Translations under genes and position numbers: made by a program
Part shown: positions 1 through 8,579 of the stretch, in pieces
Numbering within the stretch: the first letter of the stretch is position 1
Layout: every line of letters begins with the position of its first letter
Notes under the pieces: model-generated
What the model saw: only the letters and a program-made list of their open reading frames with translations
What the model was told of the DNA's origin: nothing
Databases searched by the model: none
Source of the DNA: a virus
Strand: one strand, 5' to 3'
Virus record (IMG/VR): IMGVR_UViG_3300007559_000026
Coordinates: 1-22,360 of that record
Length of the DNA stretch: 22,360 nucleotides

Positions 1-214
1 CTGTTTGCCACAGATGTGCATAATCTGGCTGATCAATTACTATTGAGTCTGATAAAAAGCTAAAATCTGGATTTTCGTGTCTATGTCCGTAATCTCCGGA
101 AAGTAAAACTACTAGTTTACCTTTTTGATTTACTTTTTTTAATGACCAGTGTAGTAACTTTATCTGCCATGCTTGGTATTCACACCGACTAGTTCCAACA
201 ACAATATAGTCCAT
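1..214 (-). CDS. Partial glycosyltransferase-like protein (hydroxyproline/serine O-glycosyltransferase type), 3' end beyond window
   Basis: An open frame starts with ATG at 212-214 and runs without a stop to the window edge, giving the first 71 residues. Its start lies three bases after the stop of the prolyl hydroxylase gene, so the two are probably co-transcribed. The visible part begins with a short beta-strand-like stretch (IVVGTS), then C11, Y13 and the pair W16-Q17, then a helix-like LLHWSLKKV segment, and an LLSGD stretch at 37-41. This order (Thr/Ser, Cys, Tyr-x-x-Trp-Gln, helix, LLS) resembles the start of the catalytic domain of plant and algal hydroxyproline O-arabinosyltransferases and peptidyl-serine galactosyltransferases. 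The match is from memory and rests on one third or less of a protein. The pairing with a prolyl hydroxylase supports it. It could instead be another sugar- or nucleotide-related enzyme. Confidence 0.6.
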   Translation of the reverse strand, partial: MDYIVVGTSRCEYQAWQIKLLHWSLKKVNQKGKLVVLLSGDYGHRHENPDFSFLSDSIVIDQPDYAHLWQT

Positions 215-217
215 TTA

Positions 218-1468
218 TTAAGGTACAAATTTATAATCTGCTAATGTATAATGTAAGAAGAAGTTTCTAAAGTATTCACCTTCGAAAGGTTCAATTCGGC
301 CATGCTTATTAGTAGCAGACTCATATAAAATCATTTCTCCTACATCTGCATAAACTTTATGCCATCTTCCTAAATGGTCTTGTATATCTATAGGCCAATC
401 TCTATCTACTTCTTTATCTACTATAACAATAGAAGAAATATGATGAGTAGTAAATGTATCTGTATGAGGTACTAAGATAGAACCTCTTTTATATGACCTA
501 ATTCCATAAATCCACTTAGGGATTAATTTTTCTTTATGTCCTATAAATTCTTCGTGGAGTGGTTGCAATTCTTCTGAGATAATCTCTCTTATACGAGTAA
601 AAGCATCCATACTAAATATTTCAACTGGAGCATTACCTTGGTTGTCATGTATGAAATTTGTAATACCGTCCCAGTTTTCGTCTTTAACAGTGTGTTTTAG
701 TAAGCTATATGCTTCATTTATAAGTTGAAAGGTTTTTTCAGGTACTTTAACTACCTTGAACCCTAATTCCGTTAACTTTGGCAAATCTTCTTTTTTAGAA
801 AATGTTTTTTCTACTAGTTTTACCGGTAATGCCATTTCTAAGTATTCTTTCGCTAATTTAGCGTCTTCCGCACTATTAAATACATTTTCTCTAAACCACT
901 TAGTTATAATAACCTTTTTACCTTTTATAATAGGTAGTCCTGCGTGAAGTGCTGCTGGATTTTCACTTCCTGTACCGTCTGAGTTCTTCCAAACTACTGC
1001 TGTACCTTTTACTGGGGTAATAGTTTTCTGTAGTACTGAAAAATCAGTCTCCCCTCCTTCTTCGACATTATTTAAGTATACCATAAATGTCCAAGTTCTT
1101 TGGCCACTTGATAAACAGTGGTTATGGTATGCGTCTTTGCCAAAAGCGTCCTGGTGGTGCCTGAATTCTTGACCTACTTCGTAAATCTGTCCTTGAGTTG
1201 GTTCTGAGTAAGAGGCTTCTATTCCTAACTCTGTATACATCTTCTGGTTTACTTGACTTACAACCGGTTCAGTGTCGAGTAGAACTGCTGTAGAACTAGT
1301 ACGACCTTCGTTGTAAATAATAGACTGTGCTCCGGTACCGGCTACGCTTGATCGAGTACTTCCAGTCTCTGTTAACCTTACAATATGGTCACATTCTTCG
1401 TTAGTTAAAAACTGCGGTATAGTAAACATTTCCAATCCATGGCTGTTCTCTATGTATATTCTTTCCAT
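218..1468 (-). CDS. Double 2-oxoglutarate/Fe(II) oxygenase: prolyl 4-hydroxylase domain fused to a second dioxygenase domain
   Basis: This 416-residue protein carries two dioxygenase domains. The first (about 12-195) is a clear prolyl 4-hydroxylase: RTSS at 56-59, the iron-binding H105-x-D107, distal histidine H175 in LHAGLP, and the 2-oxoglutarate lysine K185, ten residues after H175 as usual in this family. It should hydroxylate prolines in proteins or peptides using O2 and 2-oxoglutarate. The second domain (about 240-410) has its own H335-T-D337, a WPIDI strand at 358-362, and a distal KHGR (H389), with arginine (R391 or R401) as a candidate 2-oxoglutarate ligand. It looks like a catalytically competent dioxygenase of unknown substrate. 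The two domains are joined by a mostly helical linker. There is no signal peptide. The gene follows nrdA by 14 bases and precedes a glycosyltransferase-like gene by 3. The P4H call is strong; the substrate is unknown. Confidence 0.92.
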   Translation of the reverse strand: MERIYIENSHGLEMFTIPQFLTNEECDHIVRLTETGSTRSSVAGTGAQSIIYNEGRTSSTAVLLDTEPVVSQVNQKMYTELGIEASYSEPTQGQIYEVGQEFRHHQDAFGKDAYHNHCLSSGQRTWTFMVYLNNVEEGGETDFSVLQKTITPVKGTAVVWKNSDGTGSENPAALHAGLPIIKGKKVIITKWFRENVFNSAEDAKLAKEYLEMALPVKLVEKTFSKKEDLPKLTELGFKVVKVPEKTFQLINEAYSLLKHTVKDENWDGITNFIHDNQGNAPVEIFSMDAFTRIREIISEELQPLHEEFIGHKEKLIPKWIYGIRSYKRGSILVPHTDTFTTHHISSIVIVDKEVDRDWPIDIQDHLGRWHKVYADVGEMILYESATNKHGRIEPFEGEYFRNFFLHYTLADYKFVP

Positions 1469-1482
1469 ATAATCTATTTTTT

Positions 1483-3198
1483 TTATCCGTCACAAGCTAC
1501 ACAGTCTTCTGTTGTTCTACTCCCAATATCTCCGTTAATTACAGAATCTGTTCTTAAATAATATAAGGTTTTTACTCCTAACTTCCAAGCCGTCTGGTGA
1601 ACTAAATTAATAAATTTAGGACTGTCTGTTGGATCAAAAGCTAAGTTTAAAGATTGAGTCTGATCAATATACTGTTGACGTAGTGCTGCTTGCTCTACTA
1701 ATTGTAACTGATTAATCTCAGCAAACGTTAAGAAGATTGTTTTATCCTCTGCAGGCATTACATCTTCTGGTAAATTTGCAATAGAACCTCTATCTTTCAT
1801 AATTTGGTCCCATACTTCTTCTGTATTATGACCTCTTTCTAATAAATAGTTTTCTAGTTCAGGATTTTTACGAATAAAAGTTCCCTTCCCTGAATTAAAT
1901 GTATAAATGTTTGCCGGTAATGGTTCAATACCTGCCGATACTCCTCCTGATATAGTTGAATTAGATACTGTTGGTGCAATCGCTAGTAAGTGCGTATTTC
2001 TCACTCCCGTTCCTTTACACCAAACTGGTTCTCCGTATTCATCTGCTAACTTTCTAGAAGCAGCTTCGGCTTGTGATTTAATTTGAGAAAAAATCTGATG
2101 TGTTAAGCTATTTGCTGCAATACCGATAAAAGGAATTTTCTTTTGCTGTAGTAGTGTATGCCATCCTAGCACTCCCAGTCCAATTGCTCTGCCTTTTTTA
2201 GCAGAACGGTGAGCTCTAATTAAAGATTCTTTCCCATTAGTCTTAATTAAAAATTCTTCCATTACTCCGTCTAAGAAGTAAATTGCTGTTTCAATTAAGT
2301 CTGTATTTTTCCATTCATCCCACTTCGTTAAATTAACTGAACTTAAACAGCATATAAAACTATGTTCTTCATCTGTATGTAGAGTGATTTCCGAACATAT
2401 ATTCGTCATAGTCACTTCTAAGTTATTTTTAATATAAGCAGGAGGGTTAGCGTTATTTACATTATCTTTAAACATAATATAAGGCTCTCCAGTCTCTACC
2501 CTGGCCTTTAGTATTTCTACCCAGACCTCCATTGCCTCAGCGTCTCTACGCTCGATCTTTTGCATAAAGTTATCATCCACTACCACGCATTGGTGTAGGT
2601 TAAGACACTGTCTATTCGGATCTCCTTTTGGTCGTCTAATTTGTAGGAATTCCTTAATATCTGGATGATTAATATCTAAATTTACGGAAGCGGCTCCTCT
2701 ACGTACCGCACCTTGGTTAGTTGCAATAATAGTAGAGTCGTATATTTTAGCCCAGGGTATAACTCCTTCTGATTGACCTAAATCTCCATTCCCGATCTTA
2801 GATCCTCTTCCTCTAATTTTAGAAAGACCAATACCTACTCCACCTCCTAGTGAAGTTAATCTCATCAACTCGGCATTCGTTAGCCCAATTCCTCTAATAG
2901 AGTCCGGTGTATCAATACCAAAGCATGAAATAGGTAAGCCTTTATCTGTACCTGTGTTAGATAAAACCGGTGAAGCTAAATTTAACCAACCTTTCCACAT
3001 GTACTTAAAAAACTTTGCTGCTAAATCTGGTCGGTCTAATCTTGCTGCTACTGTATCTGAAACTCTCTTAAATGCTTTACGAGGATTTTCACCCGGTAAG
3101 AGATAACCTTTAGAAATTGTTGATAGAGAAATTTCATTCATCCATTCAGGATAATCTTTTCCTGCTTCCCAAGCGGAAGTATCTACTTGTAATGCCAT
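1483..3198 (-). CDS. nrdA: Ribonucleoside-diphosphate reductase, large (alpha) subunit, class I
   Basis: The 571-residue protein is the catalytic subunit that reduces ribonucleotides to deoxyribonucleotides for phage replication. Visible landmarks are the first redox cysteine C92 (PISCFG), the active-site set N266-x-C268-x-E270, the partner cysteine at C283 or C284 (CCLSSVNL), the APTVSNSTISGGVSAGIEP substrate loop at 408-426, the radical-transfer pair Y546-Y547, and the C-terminal CVAC pair C566/C569 that is recharged by thioredoxin or glutaredoxin. There is no N-terminal ATP-cone: the protein starts close to the catalytic barrel, so dATP feedback inhibition through that domain is unlikely. 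It is shorter than the E. coli enzyme (about 760 residues) for that reason. It lies 21 bases after nrdB, its radical-generating partner. Confidence 0.96.
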   Translation of the reverse strand: MALQVDTSAWEAGKDYPEWMNEISLSTISKGYLLPGENPRKAFKRVSDTVAARLDRPDLAAKFFKYMWKGWLNLASPVLSNTGTDKGLPISCFGIDTPDSIRGIGLTNAELMRLTSLGGGVGIGLSKIRGRGSKIGNGDLGQSEGVIPWAKIYDSTIIATNQGAVRRGAASVNLDINHPDIKEFLQIRRPKGDPNRQCLNLHQCVVVDDNFMQKIERRDAEAMEVWVEILKARVETGEPYIMFKDNVNNANPPAYIKNNLEVTMTNICSEITLHTDEEHSFICCLSSVNLTKWDEWKNTDLIETAIYFLDGVMEEFLIKTNGKESLIRAHRSAKKGRAIGLGVLGWHTLLQQKKIPFIGIAANSLTHQIFSQIKSQAEAASRKLADEYGEPVWCKGTGVRNTHLLAIAPTVSNSTISGGVSAGIEPLPANIYTFNSGKGTFIRKNPELENYLLERGHNTEEVWDQIMKDRGSIANLPEDVMPAEDKTIFLTFAEINQLQLVEQAALRQQYIDQTQSLNLAFDPTDSPKFINLVHQTAWKLGVKTLYYLRTDSVINGDIGSRTTEDCVACDG

Positions 3199-3219
3199 AA
3201 TATACTCTAGTTAATTTTA

Positions 3220-4197
3220 TTAAAATACTTTTGACCAATCCATATGCCCTTTAGAGTAATTTGTTACTCTACTTGCAAAAAAGTCTGTGTGTTGTTTACC
3301 TGCAATTACTGCATCAAACCATTTCATAGTCTTTAATGCTCCTGTATCAATTTGATCAGAAGGAATTAGAGGTTTCAAACCTAAATCTCCCATCTTAGTA
3401 TTAACTCTATGCTTTATAAAGTTTTTTAGATCTTCTTTAGATAGGTTTTCTAAATCTCCTAATTCAAAAACCTTATCAATAAAATCAAACTCTAACTTAA
3501 TAGCTAAGTGAGCTGCTGTTTCAATTTCGCTTTGTAATTTTTCTGTGTTAATCTCTGGGTATTCAGAAAGTAGTTGTCTAAATAACCAACAACCAGCCTC
3601 AGAGTGTAAAGATTCATCTCGTACAGACCATTCAACAATCTGGCCAATACCTTTTAATTTATTTCTCATTTTAAATGATAATAGTATTGCGAATGAAGAA
3701 AATAAATTAACGCCTTCAGTAAATGCTGAAAATATAGCTAATGATTTAGCTCTTTCATGCCAGTCTGGTTCTCCATTATGACTATCTCTGACATTCATTA
3801 AAGATTCAATCTTAGCTTTTGTAGATTCGTCTTCTAGAAATTCTGCAAAGTTATCTAAACCTAGCTGCTCATTAAGTAGAGAGTAAGCTTCAGCATGGAT
3901 CGTTTCGAAAGATCCAAAAGTTACTCCCATCATAATAATCTCCGGCTTTCTAAACCAACTAGTTACCAGTCCAGTCCAGTAATCATTTACTACTGTTTCT
4001 GTTTGAGCGAATCCTTTTAGTATTCCACCGACTACATTTTTCTCATGGTCTTTAAGATTAGATTTCCAATCTGTTACGTCCTGAGCCATTGGAACTTCTG
4101 TATGAAGCCAATGTGCTTGCTGTTGTTTTAACCAATATTCATACGCTTGAGGGTATTCAAACGGCTTATAAACAACTCTTTCATCTCTTAGTCCCAT
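3220..4197 (-). CDS. nrdB: Ribonucleoside-diphosphate reductase, small (beta) subunit, class I
   Basis: The 325-residue protein is the metal-cofactor subunit that makes the radical used by NrdA. The six metal ligands can be placed by eye at E67 (FAQTETVV), E98 and H101 (FETIH), E161 (FTEGVNLF), E195 and H198 (DESLH). Y105 sits four residues after H101, the position of the E. coli tyrosyl radical Y122, so a tyrosyl-radical enzyme is expected. The first ligand looks like glutamate where E. coli NrdB has aspartate D84. The gene is the first after the hairpin terminator at 4227-4264, with an A/T-rich leader and no Shine-Dalgarno sequence (AAAAATACACTATG), so it probably begins its own transcription unit with nrdA and the oxygenase gene. 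Confidence 0.96.
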   Translation of the reverse strand: MGLRDERVVYKPFEYPQAYEYWLKQQQAHWLHTEVPMAQDVTDWKSNLKDHEKNVVGGILKGFAQTETVVNDYWTGLVTSWFRKPEIIMMGVTFGSFETIHAEAYSLLNEQLGLDNFAEFLEDESTKAKIESLMNVRDSHNGEPDWHERAKSLAIFSAFTEGVNLFSSFAILLSFKMRNKLKGIGQIVEWSVRDESLHSEAGCWLFRQLLSEYPEINTEKLQSEIETAAHLAIKLEFDFIDKVFELGDLENLSKEDLKNFIKHRVNTKMGDLGLKPLIPSDQIDTGALKTMKWFDAVIAGKQHTDFFASRVTNYSKGHMDWSKVF

Positions 4198-4226
4198 AGT
4201 GTATTTTTAATGTTTTAAATAATAAA

Positions 4227-4264
4227 ATCCCCGAGATTCTAAGCATTAATTTGCTTTCGGGGAT
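4227..4264 (-). terminator. Rho-independent terminator between helicase gene and nrdB
   Basis: Perfect 8-base arms ATCCCCGA (4227-4234) and TCGGGGAT (4257-4264) enclose a smaller inner stem (AAGCA/TGCTT at 4241-4255). On the minus strand the closing arm runs into TTTTATTATTT. It sits in the 97-base gap after the helicase stop codon and marks the end of the replication block. No other long gap occurs nearby. Confidence 0.8.
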
Positions 4265-4294
4265 GTAGAAATAAATAGCTTCTACTACTATTTG

Positions 4295-5632
4295 TTATTG
4301 ATTTTGCTCGAAAAATTTCTTAGCAATTTCAAAATGAGTACCTTGCGGACTACTATTTTCATCGTCTATGTTTGCCTTTCCTTCAATTACAATATGACCG
4401 TTATTAGTATCCATCTTAACATTATATGTCATGCCGTCTTGTCCGTATCTATTCTTCATAACGTGTAGACGGCCAGTACCTAAAACTTTATCTTCTTTTT
4501 GTCTTGATAACGATAAACATATATCAGCTACCATCATCTTATCGTAAGAACCTGCTGCTTTATCTCCTTCGATTACGTTATCTTTAGCCCCCATACGGTT
4601 AACCTGAGATGGTGTTAGTATCGGTATTTTTAATTCTTTAGCTAAGCTTTTAGTAGCAATAAATACATCATCAATTTCATCTTTACGTTCTGAGTATTTA
4701 CCTCTAGATGGTGCTTTTAAATAATCTACATAATCAATAATAATCAAGTCCGGTTTATGACCCATATCAATACACTTCTGTACGTGGCTCTTAATGTTAT
4801 TTACTGTCGCTGCTTTAGGAGCATATTCTTTTACTATCAGTCTACCTTTCAAGTTATTAATTTGCGTCTCTACTTCTTTTCTATGTCTATTAACCTCGTC
4901 AATAGAGTAACCTGTAAAGTAGCAGTCGAATCGCTTACCTACATACTCTTCCCCTAATTCCAAGGTATAATAATTAACTTTAAAGCCTAGTTTTACAGCA
5001 TGTGCTGCTGCGGCTACCATCGTCCAAGATTTACCACCACCTGGGTTACCAAATACGATAATCAAGTCTCCTGGTCCCCATCCTCCTTGTATAGTTTCGT
5101 TTAATAATGGCCATGGAGTAGGTATAGTAGGTCTATAGTCCGTTCTATATCGAGACTCAACATCCTTATCGTACTCATGTCCAATATTTTTATCCATCGC
5201 GGCTTTCATAGCCTTTTCAATCAGGTTACGTATACCTTCAAAATCACTTTGCTTTAATAAGTCTGCAGAAGACAAAATAGCTGCTTTCATTTCTTGATTT
5301 TTACAAAACGTAGTAAATTCTTCTTCTACGTAATCCAAATCATCTTGAGAAGCGGCATAAGAATTTCTTAACTCTTCTTTTACTGCTACCTGTAGTACTT
5401 CGTTTTCAATCTTTTGAAGTTCTACCTTTAGAACGTCCATCGTAACAGTAGTGTGGTACTTATCAAAGTATTTTAGAATCTGACCTATAATCCATTTATG
5501 TGTATCTGAATCAAAGTACTCTTCTCTTAATACGTCTCTTACTGTCAGTAAGTAGCCTTTATCTGTTAGTAAGGCGCCTATTACTTTAATCTGGAAGGGT
5601 TTTCCATATTGCGTTAACTTTTGCAATGTCAT
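4295..5632 (-). CDS. 41: Replicative DNA helicase, T4 gp41 / DnaB family
   Basis: The 445-residue protein is a hexameric RecA-fold helicase that should unwind DNA at the phage fork. An N-terminal helical domain (about 1-150) precedes the motor. Walker A is GNPGGGKS at 195-202 and Walker B ends at D300 (LIIIDYVDYL). The following TPSQVNR stretch and MKNRYGQDG near 400 match the H4 and arginine-finger regions of DnaB-type helicases. The length is close to T4 gp41 (475 residues). It begins five bases after the end of the 5' nuclease gene and is the last gene before the terminator at 4227-4264. No DnaG-type primase is in this window. The start is preceded by AAGTTAT with no Shine-Dalgarno sequence. 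Confidence 0.92.
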   Translation of the reverse strand: MTLQKLTQYGKPFQIKVIGALLTDKGYLLTVRDVLREEYFDSDTHKWIIGQILKYFDKYHTTVTMDVLKVELQKIENEVLQVAVKEELRNSYAASQDDLDYVEEEFTTFCKNQEMKAAILSSADLLKQSDFEGIRNLIEKAMKAAMDKNIGHEYDKDVESRYRTDYRPTIPTPWPLLNETIQGGWGPGDLIIVFGNPGGGKSWTMVAAAAHAVKLGFKVNYYTLELGEEYVGKRFDCYFTGYSIDEVNRHRKEVETQINNLKGRLIVKEYAPKAATVNNIKSHVQKCIDMGHKPDLIIIDYVDYLKAPSRGKYSERKDEIDDVFIATKSLAKELKIPILTPSQVNRMGAKDNVIEGDKAAGSYDKMMVADICLSLSRQKEDKVLGTGRLHVMKNRYGQDGMTYNVKMDTNNGHIVIEGKANIDDENSSPQGTHFEIAKKFFEQNQ

Positions 5633-5637
5633 ATAAC

Positions 5638-6660
5638 TTATTGTTTAAAAACCGTTAATGTTCTAAAATTCTCTAACCATCCTTCTGTGTTCTTGGTAAT
5701 GCCTTCGATTTTATCTATATCTAATAGATGTAGAAAGGCTCCTGTTTGTAGAGGTGGTACAGCTTCTTTTAATACATTTAATGTATGAAGAATTTCTTTA
5801 TCATCCAACTGTCCTTCATGTAAATTCATCAATTGGTAATTTGTTTTTACCCGATCCCAGTTGTGAATTATTTTAGCAAAAATAGACTTACCGTCTAGGT
5901 TCTGCTCACATACCGTATAGATATCTTCTAACTCGTAATTTGGATTTGTATTTAGTCCTGGGAATTCTTTGATTAAGGTCTTTAAACCTAATCCTTTAAC
6001 TCCGGCAAGGTTATCAGAGTTGTCACCTAATAATGCTTTTACAATATTATAGTTCTGAGGTAGTACTTCTAACTCTTCAATAATATTATCTTTTGTAAAA
6101 AGTGTTTTCTTTATAGGGGAGTATACTGAAATACATCCGTCTATTAATTGTAAGAAATCTTTATCAGAAGAAACAATAGTAACTTGTTTACCGGATGCTG
6201 ATGCTCCTAATGCTAAGTCTGCTATGATATCATCTGCCTCTAACTTCTCCATCGTTAAACTATGTAGAGGTAAACATTCAAGATAGTCTTTTAATCTATC
6301 TAACTGTGCAGATAGCGATTCATACTCTTCTTGCTTATTCTCATACATACCCCAGTTGGTGATTCTCGTATGCTGTCTTTGTGCTTTATAATTAGGATCT
6401 ATATTCTTTCTATTAGTAGAAGAACCTTTTCCATCAAATACACAAATAACTCTTGTAGGGTCGATTGTTCTTACTAGGAATCCTAGCGATCTTAAGAAGC
6501 CTACAAGACCACCGATATGGTGGCCTTGAGGGTTCATTGCTCTTAGGGTTGAGAAGCTACGAATAAATGTATTCATAGAATCTATAATCAATAAATGATC
6601 ATTTAACTCTCTAGGAGGGGACTCTTTAAGATTCTTTAAAATTTTACTATAGTCTGCCAT
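5638..6660 (-). CDS. 5'-3' exonuclease / flap endonuclease (T4 RNase H type)
   Basis: This 340-residue protein belongs to the FEN/PIN nuclease family, as do T4 RNase H and the 5' nuclease of DNA polymerase I, and should remove RNA primers and flaps from lagging-strand fragments. Acidic metal ligands are visible at D27 (LLIIDSMN), D76 (VFDGKGSS), E141/D143/D144 (EADDIIADLA), D166/D168 (SSDKDFLQL) and D213/D216 (GDNSDNLAGV), followed by the helix-hairpin-helix stretch GVKGLGLKT at 220-228. The ATG overlaps the uvsX stop codon (TAATG), implying coupled translation. Because the polymerase in this window has no 5' nuclease domain, this separate protein fills that job. The C-terminal 90 residues are less recognisable. 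Confidence 0.9.
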   Translation of the reverse strand: MADYSKILKNLKESPPRELNDHLLIIDSMNTFIRSFSTLRAMNPQGHHIGGLVGFLRSLGFLVRTIDPTRVICVFDGKGSSTNRKNIDPNYKAQRQHTRITNWGMYENKQEEYESLSAQLDRLKDYLECLPLHSLTMEKLEADDIIADLALGASASGKQVTIVSSDKDFLQLIDGCISVYSPIKKTLFTKDNIIEELEVLPQNYNIVKALLGDNSDNLAGVKGLGLKTLIKEFPGLNTNPNYELEDIYTVCEQNLDGKSIFAKIIHNWDRVKTNYQLMNLHEGQLDDKEILHTLNVLKEAVPPLQTGAFLHLLDIDKIEGITKNTEGWLENFRTLTVFKQ

Positions 6661-7733
6661 TAATCGTCTAGTAAGTTTGGTGAGATGTAATCTTCTTCCA
6701 TATCACCTTCTTCAACTAGACTAAAGTCAATAGATCCTAAAAGTTTTAACCAATGTTCTTTATGTTGGTCTTTATACTTATCGATTGCCTTCTTATCGTC
6801 GGCAATAAAACCGTGAGGGGTCATTACAATTCTTCCTCTTGTTTGAACTCCTTCAATATGGTTCTTTTCAATTTGTATGTTTGTTCTCTTAGCAAATTCT
6901 ACTTGAAGGCCGCTTTTTATGGCTTTAATTTTAGACGTACCTGGGTTAGTAATATTACCAAAAGTAACTACTAATGTCGCATCGTACCACATCGACATCC
7001 CGCCTTTATTTTGCAACTTAGGTTGAGACATCGGTGAGTCAGGTTTTTGAGTCCATACTTTGTTAATAGCTACTAACGTATTAGTGTACGGATTTCCTTC
7101 TTTTCGAGATAACAAGATCTTCTGATTCAAGTTATTTCCAAATTGAGTAGACATTGCTCCTGCATTCCATTCGTTATTATTCTTATTAGAACGTACTGAA
7201 AGATCACAAGGTACAGAGCCTACAGAATCCCAGAAGAAACATAAGTCGTGAGGTAGGTTTCCTTTAGCCTGTTCGTCTAAAAGATCTGCTATATAAGATG
7301 CTACATCTTCAATAGTATTTAACGTACCTCTATCTGAGTAAAGGAAGAAGCCTTCGTAGTCTGTTATTTCTCCAGTTGCTTCATTTACAACTTCCTCAAA
7401 CTGTAGTCCCATCTCTTTGGCATGTTGCCAAGACCATTTCATCTCCGTGATAATTAATACCGGTAAAATTCCTAACTTCTGAGCTGATACTGCTGCTTCT
7501 AATAGTGCCGTAGTCTTACCCGTATCACTATGACCTCTTAATAAGGTAATATGACCTGTCGGTATACCTGGCATAGAAGTAATATCTTGGTAGGCTTTTG
7601 ATAAAGGTATCCACCCTTGCTCTTTAAACTTTACCGAGGCATTTGCAAATCCCTTCTTCTTTTTGAAATTACCTAAATTAAATCCACTCTTTACTATAGC
7701 AGATGCTTTTTCTGCTGTTGCGCTTTTTGCCAT
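6660..7733 (-). CDS. uvsX: UvsX/RecA-type recombinase
   Basis: The 357-residue protein is a strand-exchange ATPase of the RecA/UvsX family, acting in recombination-dependent replication and repair on gp32-coated ssDNA. Walker A is G67-HSDTGK-T74 and Walker B ends in D169 (LCFFWDS). A lysine-rich N-terminus (KKKK at 24-27) and an acidic C-terminus (EEGDMEEDY) are typical features. T4 UvsX is slightly longer (about 390 residues). The RecA-type site for LexA cleavage is not a concern in phage proteins of this kind. The gene sits between gp32 and the 5' nuclease, an arrangement that keeps the DNA-handling proteins in one transcription unit. It could be called RecA-like, but the phage context favours UvsX. 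Confidence 0.9.
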   Translation of the reverse strand: MAKSATAEKASAIVKSGFNLGNFKKKKGFANASVKFKEQGWIPLSKAYQDITSMPGIPTGHITLLRGHSDTGKTTALLEAAVSAQKLGILPVLIITEMKWSWQHAKEMGLQFEEVVNEATGEITDYEGFFLYSDRGTLNTIEDVASYIADLLDEQAKGNLPHDLCFFWDSVGSVPCDLSVRSNKNNNEWNAGAMSTQFGNNLNQKILLSRKEGNPYTNTLVAINKVWTQKPDSPMSQPKLQNKGGMSMWYDATLVVTFGNITNPGTSKIKAIKSGLQVEFAKRTNIQIEKNHIEGVQTRGRIVMTPHGFIADDKKAIDKYKDQHKEHWLKLLGSIDFSLVEEGDMEEDYISPNLLDD

Positions 7734-7738
7734 TTATT

Positions 7739-8548
7739 TTATTCGTTAAAAAGGTCATCAAATTTACTTACCGCGTCTTTAACTCCTGGTGTTGAAGTCT
7801 CTAAAGAAAAGTCGGTTGAATGACTTCCTAGAGTCTCAGTTAAGGAATTAGATGCCTGAGGTGCAGGTGCTGAAGGAGTTTCGTCCTCTGCTGAACCTGG
7901 TGTTAAGTAATTTTGTAACTGCTTTTTAATGAACTCATAATCGTATTGAGTATGAATCTCAACAGGGTGTGGTTGGTTCTTTAACCATAAATCAACTTGC
8001 GCTGCATTATCTGATAGCGGAGTTTGTTTAGGTCTAATACGAACCGATGTGGTTGGGTACGGGTTACCTGGAGCAACTTCTACTACTAGGTCCCATCCAT
8101 TCATTACGTCTGTGTAATCTCCTACTTCTTCGTCTTGAGCTAACGCTAATAACGCTTTGTAGATTGTTACACCAAATCCCCATAAACGAACACCTTTATC
8201 TTCTTCACCTTTTACAATTACTGGTGCGAAAATACGTGTCTTGGGGTTAAGTTTACCGGCTAATGTCCAGTTATCCTTATCTGAAGTCTTCTTTAATTCC
8301 TTAATGAACTCTTCAATAGGATCTTGTTTTCCAAAATTAGATAAAGCGGCCATCGGGTACTTACCAATTCCATAGTGAAACTTCACTTCCTTAAACGGAA
8401 GATTAGGATCATACATAGAAGGTACAATACGAATGGTGCTTTTACCGTTTTCGGGTTTCCAGAAAGTAGCTGAATAGTCTACCTTCTCTCTTTCTTGTCC
8501 GCCGTTATTTAACGCAGACAGCTTTGCTTTGATTGCATCTAGATTCAT
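7739..8548 (-). CDS. 32: Single-stranded DNA-binding protein, T4 gp32 type
   Basis: This 269-residue protein resembles T4 gp32 in layout: a short N-terminal cooperativity segment (1-20), an OB-fold core rich in aromatics and basic residues (about 25-205), a linker rich in Pro, Ala and Ser (215-255) and an acidic tip ending FDDLFNE. It would coat ssDNA and recruit UvsX, helicase and polymerase. T4 gp32 binds zinc through one histidine and three cysteines, whereas this protein has no cysteine at all; a short NFGKQDP loop near 71-77 stands where the cysteine cluster is expected. The gene lies six bases ahead of uvsX. Its 47-base leader is A/T-rich with a small hairpin at its upstream end. Confidence 0.88.
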   Translation of the reverse strand: MNLDAIKAKLSALNNGGQEREKVDYSATFWKPENGKSTIRIVPSMYDPNLPFKEVKFHYGIGKYPMAALSNFGKQDPIEEFIKELKKTSDKDNWTLAGKLNPKTRIFAPVIVKGEEDKGVRLWGFGVTIYKALLALAQDEEVGDYTDVMNGWDLVVEVAPGNPYPTTSVRIRPKQTPLSDNAAQVDLWLKNQPHPVEIHTQYDYEFIKKQLQNYLTPGSAEDETPSAPAPQASNSLTETLGSHSTDFSLETSTPGVKDAVSKFDDLFNE

Positions 8549-8579
8549 AATATAACTTTAATTGTTTATAACTTATTTA

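Noticed and set aside
4277-4296. Second hairpin (AAATAG/CTATTT) just after the helicase stop codon
   Set aside because: The stem is only six A/T-rich pairs with a 9-base loop and no following T-run on the coding strand; chance is likely.
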